Shown: positions 1 to 5,424 of the stretch, piece by piece
How positions within the stretch are numbered: the stretch's first letter is position 1
Layout: each line of letters starts with the position of its first letter
Assembly: GCA_949295755.1 (NCBI GenBank)
Contig: CASFMG010000011.1
Span: 1 to 5,424 of the forward strand
Reading direction: 5' to 3'
DNA from: an uncultured Christensenella sp.
Lineage (GTDB): Bacteria > Bacillota > Clostridia > Christensenellales > UBA1242
DNA length: 5,424 nucleotides
Made by a program: the position numbers and the translations under genes
The notes under the pieces: model-generated
What the model was told of the DNA's origin: nothing
Databases searched by the model: none
Seen by the model: the letters and a program-made list of their open reading frames with translations, nothing else

Positions 1-1
1 A

Positions 2-958
2 GTTGAACTAGCAGGTGCAACTGTAAATAGAGCAACTTTAAACAATTATGGTGATATAGTAAGAAAAAAAGTTGAAATTGGTTCAAGGGTTTTTGTTAGA
101 AGAAGTAACGAAGTTATTCCAGAAATTATGGGTCTTGCTGAAAAACTAGAAAACTCTAAAAAAATAAAAAAACCAAAAAATTGTCCTTGTTGCAACACAG
201 AACTTATAGAAGTTGGCGCCCTTTTATTTTGTCCAAACAAAAATGGTTGCAAAGACCAAATTGTTGACAAAATAACGCACTTTGCAAGCAGAGATGCAAT
301 GAATATTGAAGGCTTTAGTGATGCAACTTCTCAACTTTTGTATGACAATCTTAATGTTAGAGATGTTGCAGATTTATATAGTTTAACATATGAGCAACTT
401 GTCTTGTTGCCTTCATTTAAAACTAAGAAAGCACAAAACTTATTTGGTGCAATAAATAAAAGCAAAAATTGTGATTTGGCAAATTTTATATATGCTTTAA
501 GTATTCCTAATGTAGGCAAAAAGACAGCAAAAGATTTAACAAAATTCTATAATAGTATTTATGATTTTAAAAATTTAAAAGTTGAAGACTTGTTGAAGAT
601 TAGAGATATTGGAGATATTGTTGCACAAAGCATTGTTGACTATTTTAACAATCAATGCAACATAAATTTAATAAATAAATTATTAAACTATGGTATAGTT
701 ATTGAAAATACTTCAACAAATGTGAGCAAAATTTTAGACGGATTAACTTTTGTTTTAACGGGTACACTTGAAACAATGACGCGAAATGAAGCAACAAAAC
801 TTATTGAAGACAATGGTGGACAGACATCTTCGTCAGTTTCTAAAAAAACAGATTATGTTTTGTTTGGTCGTGATGCAGGAAGTAAACTCACAAAAGCAAA
901 AAGTCTTGGTGTAAAAATTATAGATGAACAAGAATTTAAAAAAATGATAAAAATTTAA
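2..958 (+). CDS. ligA: NAD-dependent DNA ligase LigA, C-terminal 318 residues (5' end outside window)
   Basis: LigA seals nicks in duplex DNA during replication and repair, using NAD+ as the adenylate donor. The frame is open from base 2 with no start codon in view, and the fragment ends at a TAA. Visible in order are the end of the OB fold (LAGATVNRATLNNYGDI, then RRSNEVIPEIMG, about residues 4-44), a four-Cys zinc finger (CPCC at 61-64 and C77-x5-C83), a helix-hairpin-helix region (about 93-230), and a C-terminal BRCT domain (about 245-318, with VLTGTL, SVSKKTDYV and GSKLTKA). The adenylation domain with the KxDG lysine lies upstream of the window. The order and content match bacterial LigA (about 650-700 residues), so this is close to half the protein. 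The ATG at 128 is an internal Met of the OB fold, not a start. Two of the four hairpin glycines in the HhH region are replaced. No clear terminator follows the stop. The identification is secure; only the N-terminal half is unseen. Confidence 0.97.
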   Translation, partial: VELAGATVNRATLNNYGDIVRKKVEIGSRVFVRRSNEVIPEIMGLAEKLENSKKIKKPKNCPCCNTELIEVGALLFCPNKNGCKDQIVDKITHFASRDAMNIEGFSDATSQLLYDNLNVRDVADLYSLTYEQLVLLPSFKTKKAQNLFGAINKSKNCDLANFIYALSIPNVGKKTAKDLTKFYNSIYDFKNLKVEDLLKIRDIGDIVAQSIVDYFNNQCNINLINKLLNYGIVIENTSTNVSKILDGLTFVLTGTLETMTRNEATKLIEDNGGQTSSSVSKKTDYVLFGRDAGSKLTKAKSLGVKIIDEQEFKKMIKI

Positions 959-966
959 AAAAATTA

Positions 967-995
967 TTCACAAAAAAAATTATATGTGATATACT
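967..995 (+). promoter_or_regulatory. Sigma-A-type promoter for rpoZ
   Basis: TTCACA at 967-972 (5 of 6 to TTGACA) is followed by a 17-base spacer and TATACT at 990-995 (5 of 6 to TATAAT). TG at 987-988 sits one base before the -10, which makes an extended -10. Transcription would start near 1002, giving a leader of about 25 bases before rpoZ. Together these elements form the best promoter I see in the window. The pentamers TCACA (968-972) and TGTGA (985-989) form an inverted repeat across its two boxes, which may be chance. The site was read by eye and the start has not been mapped. Confidence 0.7.
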
Positions 996-1027
996 ATTTG
1001 TCGATATTGTAAAAGAGGTGTAATATT

Positions 1028-1234
1028 ATGATGATTGAACCACCAATTGATGAATTGGTAAAAAGAACAGGCGGAAATAAATATAAACTTTGTTGTGTAA
1101 TGGCAAAAAGGGCAAAAGAACTTGAAAAAAGAATTCCAGCCGAAATAGAAAAAAGTGATAAAAAAGCAATTAGCCTTGCTGCCGATGAAATATATCAAGG
1201 CGAAGTTGTTTCTAGCGATAGTGTAAATCAATAA
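1028..1234 (+). CDS. rpoZ: DNA-directed RNA polymerase omega subunit
   Basis: Omega is the small RNA polymerase subunit. It binds the beta' subunit and helps assemble and stabilise the core enzyme. The 68-residue product has the family landmarks in order: PPIDEL near the N-terminus (residues 5-10), NKYKL (17-21), the AKRAKEL helix (26-32), and AISLAADEIYQGEV (47-60), matching the usual ALEEIAxGKI block. The C-terminal tail is short, and the length is normal for Bacillota omega. AGAGGTG at 1014-1020 is a Shine-Dalgarno sequence 7 bases before the ATG at 1028. A second ATG at 1031 would give a protein one residue shorter, with less typical but workable spacing. A promoter lies at 967-995 and an intrinsic terminator follows at 1256-1291, so a short monocistronic transcript of under 300 bases is likely. 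In B. subtilis gmk precedes rpoZ and coaBC follows it; here the neighbours are ligA and priA. Confidence 0.93.
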   Translation: MMIEPPIDELVKRTGGNKYKLCCVMAKRAKELEKRIPAEIEKSDKKAISLAADEIYQGEVVSSDSVNQ

Positions 1235-1251
1235 ATTTGTTTTAATAAAAC

Positions 1252-1280
1252 TTTTCAATTCTATCATTTTGTGATAGAAT
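1252..1280 (+). promoter_or_regulatory. Possible extended -10 promoter for priA inside the terminator hairpin
   Basis: TAGAAT at 1275-1280 (5 of 6 to TATAAT) has TG at 1272-1273 in the extended -10 position. TTTTCA at 1252-1257 (4 of 6 to TTGACA) lies a 17-base spacer upstream. With the last -10 base taken as -7, the start would be G1287, giving a leader of only 5 bases before the priA ATG. This would supply the priA-def-fmt-rlmN run with its own transcript. In such AT-rich DNA partial matches are common, so this is a hypothesis. It is supported by the three elements lining up and by the need for a promoter after a terminator. Confidence 0.4.
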
Positions 1281-1291
1281 TGTTTTGTTTT
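1256..1291 (+). terminator. Intrinsic terminator between rpoZ and priA
   Basis: CAATTCTATCA (1256-1266) and TGATAGAATTG (1272-1282) are perfect 11-base complementary arms around a 5-base loop, TTTTG. The T-rich run TTTTGTTTT (1283-1291) follows immediately. Only 3 of the 11 pairs are G-C, so the stem is long rather than strong, as expected in an AT-rich genome. It lies 21 bases after the rpoZ stop. The T-tract ends at the A of the priA ATG, so full termination would leave priA without a transcript unless a promoter lies at or inside the hairpin. Partial readthrough is the alternative. No comparable T-tract lies directly beside the hairpin on the minus strand, so it looks one-directional. Confidence 0.8.
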
Positions 1292-3487
1292 ATGAGAATA
1301 GCAGAAGTTATTGTTGATATAACGAATAGTCAAGTAGATAAAATTTTTGATTATGAAGTTGAAGTTTGGGGCAAAGTTGGAATGAGAGTTTTTGTCTCTT
1401 TTGGCAATCGTGTAATTCAAGGTTTTATAATAAATATAAAAGATAATACACAGGTTGAAAAATCAAAATTAAAAAAAATTATAAATTATGTTGACGATTA
1501 TGTTGTGATAAAAGAAGAACTTATAAAACTTATGCATTTTATGGTAAAAAAATATCATTTAAGGTATGCAGATTGTTTAAGGCTATTCATACCAAGTGAA
1601 ATGCGTAGTGATAATGTTAAACCCCTTTTTGTATGTTATGTTGAGTTGAACCAAAAAATAAATTTTAATGATTATAAAAAAACAATAAGAACAAATGCAA
1701 AAAATCAAATTGCTCTTTGTGAATTTTTAGAAAAAGAAAAATTGTATTTAAAATCAAAACTGATAGAAAAATTTTCAAGACAGACAGTAAAAAAACTAAT
1801 TGATGATAATATTTTAATTGAAAGCAAACAAACACTTTATAGACAACCAGAATTTAATAAAATAGAGAAAACACAAGTTGTTCACACTCCGCTTCAAGAC
1901 AGAGCAATAAATACAATACTTTCTTCAAATGATATATTTTTACTTTTTGGTGTAACGGGCAGTGGAAAAACAGAAGTTTATATGAGTGTTATTGAAAATG
2001 TTATAAAAAATGGTAAAACTGCAATTATGCTCGTTCCGGAAATATCACTAACACCACAAGTATTGGCAAATTTTAAGGCACGATTTGGCAATGAAGTCGC
2101 GATATTACATAGTGGACTTAGTGCTGGCGAACGTTTTGATGAATGGCAGAGAATTTTGTTTAACAAGGCAAAAATTGTAGTTGGTGCAAGGTCGGCCATT
2201 TTTGCCCCACTTGAAAACATTGGAACAATTATTATTGATGAAGAACACGAAACGAGTTATATCAGTGAAAGTAATCCAAGGTACAACACTTTTGATATTG
2301 CAAAGTTTAGAAAAGATTATAATAATTGCTCGTTAGTTCTTGCAAGTGCAACTCCGAGTATAGATTCTTTTAATAAAGCAAATTGTGGTGAATATAAACT
2401 CATTGAATTACCCGAACGAGTGAATGGTAAAAAAATGCCTAAAATTCAAATAGTTGATATGTTGGCAGAATTAAGAAACGGCAACAGTGGAATGTTTTCA
2501 AATGTGCTTTTAAATGAGTTAGATACGTGCATAAAACAAAAACATCAGGCAATGTTTTTTATAAATAGGCGTGGTTATAGTTCATTTATGAGATGTTTAG
2601 AATGTGGTTATATTGCAAAATGCACAGATTGTGATGTTTCGCTTGTATATCATAAAAGTGAAAACAAATTAAAATGTCATTATTGTGGAAAAAGATTTAA
2701 AGCACTAACAAAATGTCCAGAGTGTGGCAGTGAAAGTATAAGAAATGGAGCAGTTGGAACGGAGCAAGTTGTTTGCAAACTCAAAGAATTGTATCCAAAT
2801 GTAAATATACTTAGAATGGACAACGACACTACTAGAACAAAAAACGCTTATCAAAAAATTCTAAATGAATTTGCAAATTCAAAACCTGGAATATTGGTTG
2901 GAACGCAGATGATTGCAAAAGGTCACGATTTTAAAGATGTAACAATGGTTGCAATTATTGATGCAGACCAAAGTTTATATCATTCAGATTACAAAAGCAC
3001 TGAAAAAACATTTGAACTAATTACTCAAATGAGTGGGAGAGCAGGCAGAGCAAAAGATGAAGGAATTGTAATTCTTCAAACTTACGCACCGAGACATTAT
3101 GCTTATAGATTTATAGCAAACTATGATTATAAAAGATTTTTTGAAAAAGAACTCAATTTAAGAAAAACAACTTCTTTTCCACCTTTTACCACAATATTAA
3201 GACTACTTTTTACATCACAAGTAGATGAAATTGTTAGAGAAATTACAAAATTATGTTATAATGAAATGAACACGCTAAGAAATGAAAGATTAAATGATTT
3301 TGTTTATTTAGATGTGATGAAAAGTCCAATAGGAAAAATTAAAAACAAAATCAGATATCAAATTTTAGCCAGAATAAAAAACCAAAACAAAGATGAAATA
3401 ATTGAAAAAATATACGATATTTGTGACAAATATAAAAATGGTAAAGTAAGTATTTTTGTTGAAATAAATCCGCAAAATTTAAGTTAA
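1292..3487 (+). CDS. priA: Primosomal replication restart helicase PriA
   Basis: PriA recognises abandoned forks and D-loops, unwinds DNA 3'-5' using ATP, and loads the primosome so that DnaB-type helicase can be reinstalled. The 731-residue product matches the usual length (about 730-800). In order: the 3'-end-binding domain (AEVIVDI at 4-10, VGMRVFVSFGNR at 29-40); a winged-helix-like stretch (about 138-180); Walker A GVTGSGKT (220-227); DEEH (316-319); SATPS (352-356); eight paired cysteines that bind two zincs (435, 438, 444, 447, 462, 465, 475, 478); motif V GTQMIAKGHDF (537-547); motif VI QMSGRAGR (579-586); and a C-terminal domain ending VEINPQNLS. All catalytic motifs are intact. ATG 1292 is chosen because MRIAEVIVDI aligns with known PriA N-termini. 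A GTG at 1271 in the same frame lies in the loop of the terminator hairpin and would add seven unconserved residues. No Shine-Dalgarno precedes the ATG. def begins 12 bases after the stop. Confidence 0.96.
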   Translation: MRIAEVIVDITNSQVDKIFDYEVEVWGKVGMRVFVSFGNRVIQGFIINIKDNTQVEKSKLKKIINYVDDYVVIKEELIKLMHFMVKKYHLRYADCLRLFIPSEMRSDNVKPLFVCYVELNQKINFNDYKKTIRTNAKNQIALCEFLEKEKLYLKSKLIEKFSRQTVKKLIDDNILIESKQTLYRQPEFNKIEKTQVVHTPLQDRAINTILSSNDIFLLFGVTGSGKTEVYMSVIENVIKNGKTAIMLVPEISLTPQVLANFKARFGNEVAILHSGLSAGERFDEWQRILFNKAKIVVGARSAIFAPLENIGTIIIDEEHETSYISESNPRYNTFDIAKFRKDYNNCSLVLASATPSIDSFNKANCGEYKLIELPERVNGKKMPKIQIVDMLAELRNGNSGMFSNVLLNELDTCIKQKHQAMFFINRRGYSSFMRCLECGYIAKCTDCDVSLVYHKSENKLKCHYCGKRFKALTKCPECGSESIRNGAVGTEQVVCKLKELYPNVNILRMDNDTTRTKNAYQKILNEFANSKPGILVGTQMIAKGHDFKDVTMVAIIDADQSLYHSDYKSTEKTFELITQMSGRAGRAKDEGIVILQTYAPRHYAYRFIANYDYKRFFEKELNLRKTTSFPPFTTILRLLFTSQVDEIVREITKLCYNEMNTLRNERLNDFVYLDVMKSPIGKIKNKIRYQILARIKNQNKDEIIEKIYDICDKYKNGKVSIFVEINPQNLS

Positions 3488-3499
3488 AAGGAGATAGTT

Positions 3500-3940
3500 A
3501 TGGCAGTTAGAGAAGTTTTGCAAGTAGGAGATGATTTGCTTAGAAAAACATCAAAAGAAGTTAAAGTTTTTGATGAAAAACTTGAAGAAATATTAGACGA
3601 TATGTGGGAAACAATGTATGCATTTAATGGAATGGGACTTGCAGGTCCACAAGTTGGAATTTTAAAACGTATTATTGTAATGGATGTAAACAATATGAAA
3701 CTAGAACTTGTTAATCCTGTAATTTTAAAAAGCGAAGGAACTGATATTGAAGAAGAAGGTTGTCTTAGTTGTGGAAAAATTAGGGGTAAAGTTAAAAGGC
3801 CGATGAAAGTAACAGTAAAAGCACAAGATAGGTATGGCTACGAGTTTACAATTACGGGTGAAAAATATTTGGCAAGATGTTTGTGTCACGAAATTGACCA
3901 CTTAAATGGTGTATTATTTATTGATAAAACCATAAAATAA
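3500..3940 (+). CDS. def: Peptide deformylase
   Basis: Def is a metal-dependent hydrolase that removes the formyl group from the N-terminal Met of new proteins as they leave the ribosome. The 146-residue product carries all three family motifs: GMGLAGPQ (44-51, catalytic Gln51), EGCLS (86-90, metal ligand Cys88) and HEIDH (130-134, ligands His130 and His134, catalytic Glu131). KVKRP (98-101 region) and HLNGVLF are also typical. The length fits the compact deformylases, and the protein should be active. Oddities are Gly in place of the second Ala of the usual GLAxPQ motif, and extra cysteines beside both metal motifs: Cys91 after EGCLS, and Cys127 and Cys129 before HEIDH, where Gln usually occupies the last position. 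AAGGAG at 3488-3493 is a strong Shine-Dalgarno 6 bases before the ATG. The gene sits directly before fmt, which adds the formyl group that Def removes; this is a classic and well-conserved pairing. Confidence 0.96.
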   Translation: MAVREVLQVGDDLLRKTSKEVKVFDEKLEEILDDMWETMYAFNGMGLAGPQVGILKRIIVMDVNNMKLELVNPVILKSEGTDIEEEGCLSCGKIRGKVKRPMKVTVKAQDRYGYEFTITGEKYLARCLCHEIDHLNGVLFIDKTIK

Positions 3941-3944
3941 GGAG
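3938..3944 (+). promoter_or_regulatory. Ribosome binding site of fmt overlapping the def stop codon
   Basis: TAAGGAG contains both the def stop (TAA, 3938-3940) and the fmt Shine-Dalgarno (AAGGAG, 3939-3944). Only 4 bases separate it from the fmt ATG at 3949, which is a little short. Ribosomes ending def therefore release on the fmt binding site, so the two genes are probably translationally coupled. Confidence 0.8.
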
Positions 3945-3948
3945 CAGT

Positions 3949-4884
3949 ATGAAAGTAATTTTTTTAGGAACGCCACAATTTGGTGCAATATGTTTAAAAG
4001 CGATAACACAATCTAAACACAGTGTTGTCGGGGTTGTTTGTCAACCCGATAAAGTATCTGGAAGGGGAAATAAGGTTGTACTATCGCCTGTAAAATTATT
4101 AGCAAACCAATTAAATATTCCTTGCTATCAATTTGACAAAATAAAAAAAGAAGGCATTGAAATTCTTAAAAGTTTAAATGCTGATATAATGGTAACTGCT
4201 GCATATGGTCAACTTTTAAGTCAAGAAATAATTGATATATGCCCACATAAAATTATAAATGTACACGGCTCACTTTTACCAAAATATCGTGGAGCATCGC
4301 CAATACAATACGCAATATTAAATGGGGAAAAACAAACGGGCATAACAATTATGCAAACTGAACTCGGTATGGACACAGGCGACATATTATTGACACATAA
4401 AGTTGATATATCTGATGATGACACATATGGAAGTCTATCCGAAAAACTTGCTATAATTGGGGGAGATTTAGTTGTTAAAGCATTAGACGAAATTGAAAAC
4501 AATACAATAAAAAAAGTGCCACAAAACAATGACGAAGCAACATATACAAAACTAATAAAAAAAGAAGACGAAGTGCTTGATTTTAACGATACAATGATTA
4601 ATTTAATAAATAAAGTTAGGGCGTTTAATCCAAGTCCAATAACAAAATTTAATATAAATGAAAATACATTTAAAGTTTTTTCTGTTAAAAAATCAAATAT
4701 ATTTAATAACAATGCAAAAAATGGAGAAGTTTTGGTTGCGAATAGTAAACAAGGTTTAATCATTAAGTGTAGTGATGGAGCAGTTGAAATTGTTGAACTT
4801 CAAGCCCCATCATCAAAAAGAATGTCTGCTAAAAGTTATCTTAATGGCAAAAAAATAGAAGTGGGTGCAATTTTAAATGGATAA
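3949..4884 (+). CDS. fmt: Methionyl-tRNA formyltransferase
   Basis: Fmt transfers a formyl group from 10-formyltetrahydrofolate to the Met on initiator tRNA, marking it for initiation. The 311-residue product is of normal family length. The N-terminal catalytic domain (about 1-205) shows FLGTPQFG (5-12), QPDKVSGRG (32-40), the hydrolase/transferase signature NVHGSLLPKYRGASPIQ (104-120) and MDTGD (141-145). The catalytic Asn104, His106 and Asp142 are all present. The C-terminal domain (about 205-311) starts with a KVRAFNPSP segment corresponding to the usual R-x-F-x-PWPGA, and ends with LQAPSSKRMSAKSYLNG. The protein looks complete and active. The gene begins 8 bases after def, and its last 8 bases overlap rlmN. 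A stable hairpin made from rare G/C-ending codons lies near the 5' end (4025-4052). Together with def it forms the formylation/deformylation pair. Confidence 0.97.
   Translation: MKVIFLGTPQFGAICLKAITQSKHSVVGVVCQPDKVSGRGNKVVLSPVKLLANQLNIPCYQFDKIKKEGIEILKSLNADIMVTAAYGQLLSQEIIDICPHKIINVHGSLLPKYRGASPIQYAILNGEKQTGITIMQTELGMDTGDILLTHKVDISDDDTYGSLSEKLAIIGGDLVVKALDEIENNTIKKVPQNNDEATYTKLIKKEDEVLDFNDTMINLINKVRAFNPSPITKFNINENTFKVFSVKKSNIFNNNAKNGEVLVANSKQGLIIKCSDGAVEIVELQAPSSKRMSAKSYLNGKKIEVGAILNG
4025..4052 (+). other. GC-rich intragenic hairpin near the 5' end of fmt
   Basis: GGGTTG (4031-4036) pairs with CAACCC (4042-4047) around a TTTGT loop. One bulged G (4030) is then followed by a further five pairs (4025-4029 with 4048-4052, one of them G-T). 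The total is 11 pairs and is unusually G-C-rich for this window. It covers codons 26-35. No T-tract follows on either strand, so it is not an ordinary terminator. It may affect translation or mRNA stability, or it may be a by-product of coding for the conserved QPDK motif. Confidence 0.55.
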
Positions 4885-5424
4885 TTTGTTGGATTTTACA
4901 TTTGAAGAACTAAACAATATTGTGTTGTCATATAATCAACCTAAATATAGAACAGGTCAACTTTATAGTGCTTTGCAAAATTATAAAGATGTAAATGAAA
5001 TAACAAATATGCCAAAAACATTTGTTGATTGCTTAAAAGAAAAATTTATATTTTGTCCTTTAACGATAATACAAAAAAAAGTAAGCAAAGACGGAACAAT
5101 AAAATTTTTATATAAACTACAAGACAACAATATAATTGAAGGTGTGTTGATGTCATATAAATACGGAAATACACTTTGTGTTTCAACTCAGGTTGGGTGT
5201 AGAATGGGCTGTCAATTTTGTGCGTCAACATTAAATGGACTTGTTAGGAATTTAACAAGTGGCGAAATTCTGGCTCAAGTGCTTTGTGTAAATAAAGAAT
5301 TAAATGGAACATATCAAAATAGAAAAATTACAAATATAGTCCTTATGGGTAGTGGAGAACCGTTAGACAACTATGATAATGTTTTAAAATTTATAAAAAT
5401 GATTTCAAGTAATCAGGGTATAAA
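4877..5424 (+). CDS. rlmN: Dual-specificity rRNA/tRNA (adenine C2) methyltransferase RlmN, N-terminal 182 residues (3' end outside window)
   Basis: RlmN is a radical-SAM enzyme that methylates C2 of A2503 in 23S rRNA and of A37 in some tRNAs, affecting decoding and the peptidyl-transferase region. The 182 visible residues include the N-terminal accessory domain with YRTGQLY (24-30), the conserved Glu88 segment (IIEGVLMSY), and the radical-SAM cluster motif C108-RMG-C112-QF-C115 followed by AST. RNLTSGEILAQV and MGSGEPLDNYDNV, the SAM-binding GEP motif, come next. The CRMGCxFC form, with three residues between the first two cysteines, plus RNLTxGEI separates RlmN from general radical-SAM proteins. 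The resistance relative Cfr has a similar core, but the housekeeping cluster and the wording favour RlmN. The full family length is about 340-370 residues, so roughly half is missing, including the second methyl-carrying Cys. The ATG lies inside the last codons of fmt (8-base overlap), and no convincing Shine-Dalgarno is seen, so translation is probably coupled. In B. subtilis rsmB lies between these two genes; it is absent here. Confidence 0.95.
   Translation, partial: MDNLLDFTFEELNNIVLSYNQPKYRTGQLYSALQNYKDVNEITNMPKTFVDCLKEKFIFCPLTIIQKKVSKDGTIKFLYKLQDNNIIEGVLMSYKYGNTLCVSTQVGCRMGCQFCASTLNGLVRNLTSGEILAQVLCVNKELNGTYQNRKITNIVLMGSGEPLDNYDNVLKFIKMISSNQGI

Noticed and set aside
128..130. ATG at 128 as the start of a separate short gene.
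   Set aside because: The same frame is open back to base 2 and encodes the LigA OB fold without a break, so this is an internal Met.
188..197. Perfect palindrome TGTTGCAACA in ligA.
   Set aside because: It has no loop, is ten bases long, and lies in codons for the zinc-finger cysteines, so it is compatible with chance.
981..993. Inverted repeat TATAT-GTG-ATATA over the rpoZ -10.
   Set aside because: It is all A-T in the arms and short, and it is largely dictated by the -10 sequence itself.
1239..1251. Inverted repeat GTTTT-AAT-AAAAC before the terminator.
   Set aside because: It has only five mostly A-T pairs with a three-base loop, as expected by chance in such DNA. The stronger hairpin downstream explains termination.
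1271..1291. GTG at 1271 as the priA start.
   Set aside because: It sits in the terminator loop, has no binding site, and adds seven residues not found in PriA proteins. ATG 1292 gives the conserved N-terminus.
980..1420. Minus-strand open frame across the rpoZ and priA 5' region.
   Set aside because: It lies over rpoZ, the terminator and the priA start, has no recognisable domain, and its rich Phe/Asn/Tyr content is what AT-rich antisense gives.
4221..4763. Long minus-strand open frame of 180 codons within fmt.
   Set aside because: It is fully antisense to a well-conserved gene, has no binding site or family motif, and its hydrophobic look follows from the complement of Lys/Asn/Glu codons.
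1..5424. A new defence, mobile or biosynthetic system.
   Set aside because: Every gene is a recognisable housekeeping gene with intact motifs, all are on one strand, and no repeats, transposase, integrase or CRISPR units are seen.
1..5424. Use of an alternative genetic code (TGA read as Trp), given the low G+C.
   Set aside because: Trp residues are encoded by TGG, no TGA occurs inside the genes, and all visible stops are TAA. Code 11 is sufficient.

Overview
The window comes from an AT-rich bacterium (roughly 30% G+C by eye). It is most likely a member of the Bacillota, probably a Clostridia-type lineage. The gene order rpoZ-priA-def-fmt-rlmN is a compressed form of the Bacillota cluster known from Bacillus subtilis (gmk-rpoZ-coaBC-priA-def-fmt-rsmB-rlmN). 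The LigA OB-fold wording (RRSNEVIPEIMG) and the PriA N-terminus (AEVIVDI) also read as Bacillota. All five visible stop codons are TAA and Trp is encoded by TGG, so nothing suggests a reassigned code. The species cannot be named from this sequence.

Layout: every gene is on the + strand. Bases 2-958 hold the 3' part of ligA (NAD-dependent DNA ligase), cut off by the window start. A 69-base gap carries a good sigma-A-type promoter and leads into rpoZ (RNA polymerase omega, 1028-1234). A 57-base gap then holds a perfect 11-bp hairpin with a T-tract, which is an intrinsic terminator. The T-tract ends directly at the ATG of priA (replication restart helicase, 1292-3487), and the right arm of the hairpin also looks like an extended -10 promoter. 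priA, def (3500-3940), fmt (3949-4884) and rlmN (4877 to the window end, truncated) follow in one tight run with spacings of 12, 8 and -8 bases.

Together these are housekeeping functions: DNA nick sealing and restart of stalled replication forks (LigA, PriA), transcription (omega), and protein synthesis. In the last group Fmt formylates the initiator Met-tRNA, Def removes the formyl group from the new protein, and RlmN methylates 23S rRNA and some tRNAs.

I found no mobile element, CRISPR array, tRNA or rRNA, and no evidence of a new multi-gene system. The more interesting signals are regulatory: the merged terminator/promoter/start at priA, and a stable hairpin in fmt built from rare G/C-ending codons. 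A secondary point is the loss of coaBC and rsmB from their usual places. No stretch longer than 300 bases lacks a gene.
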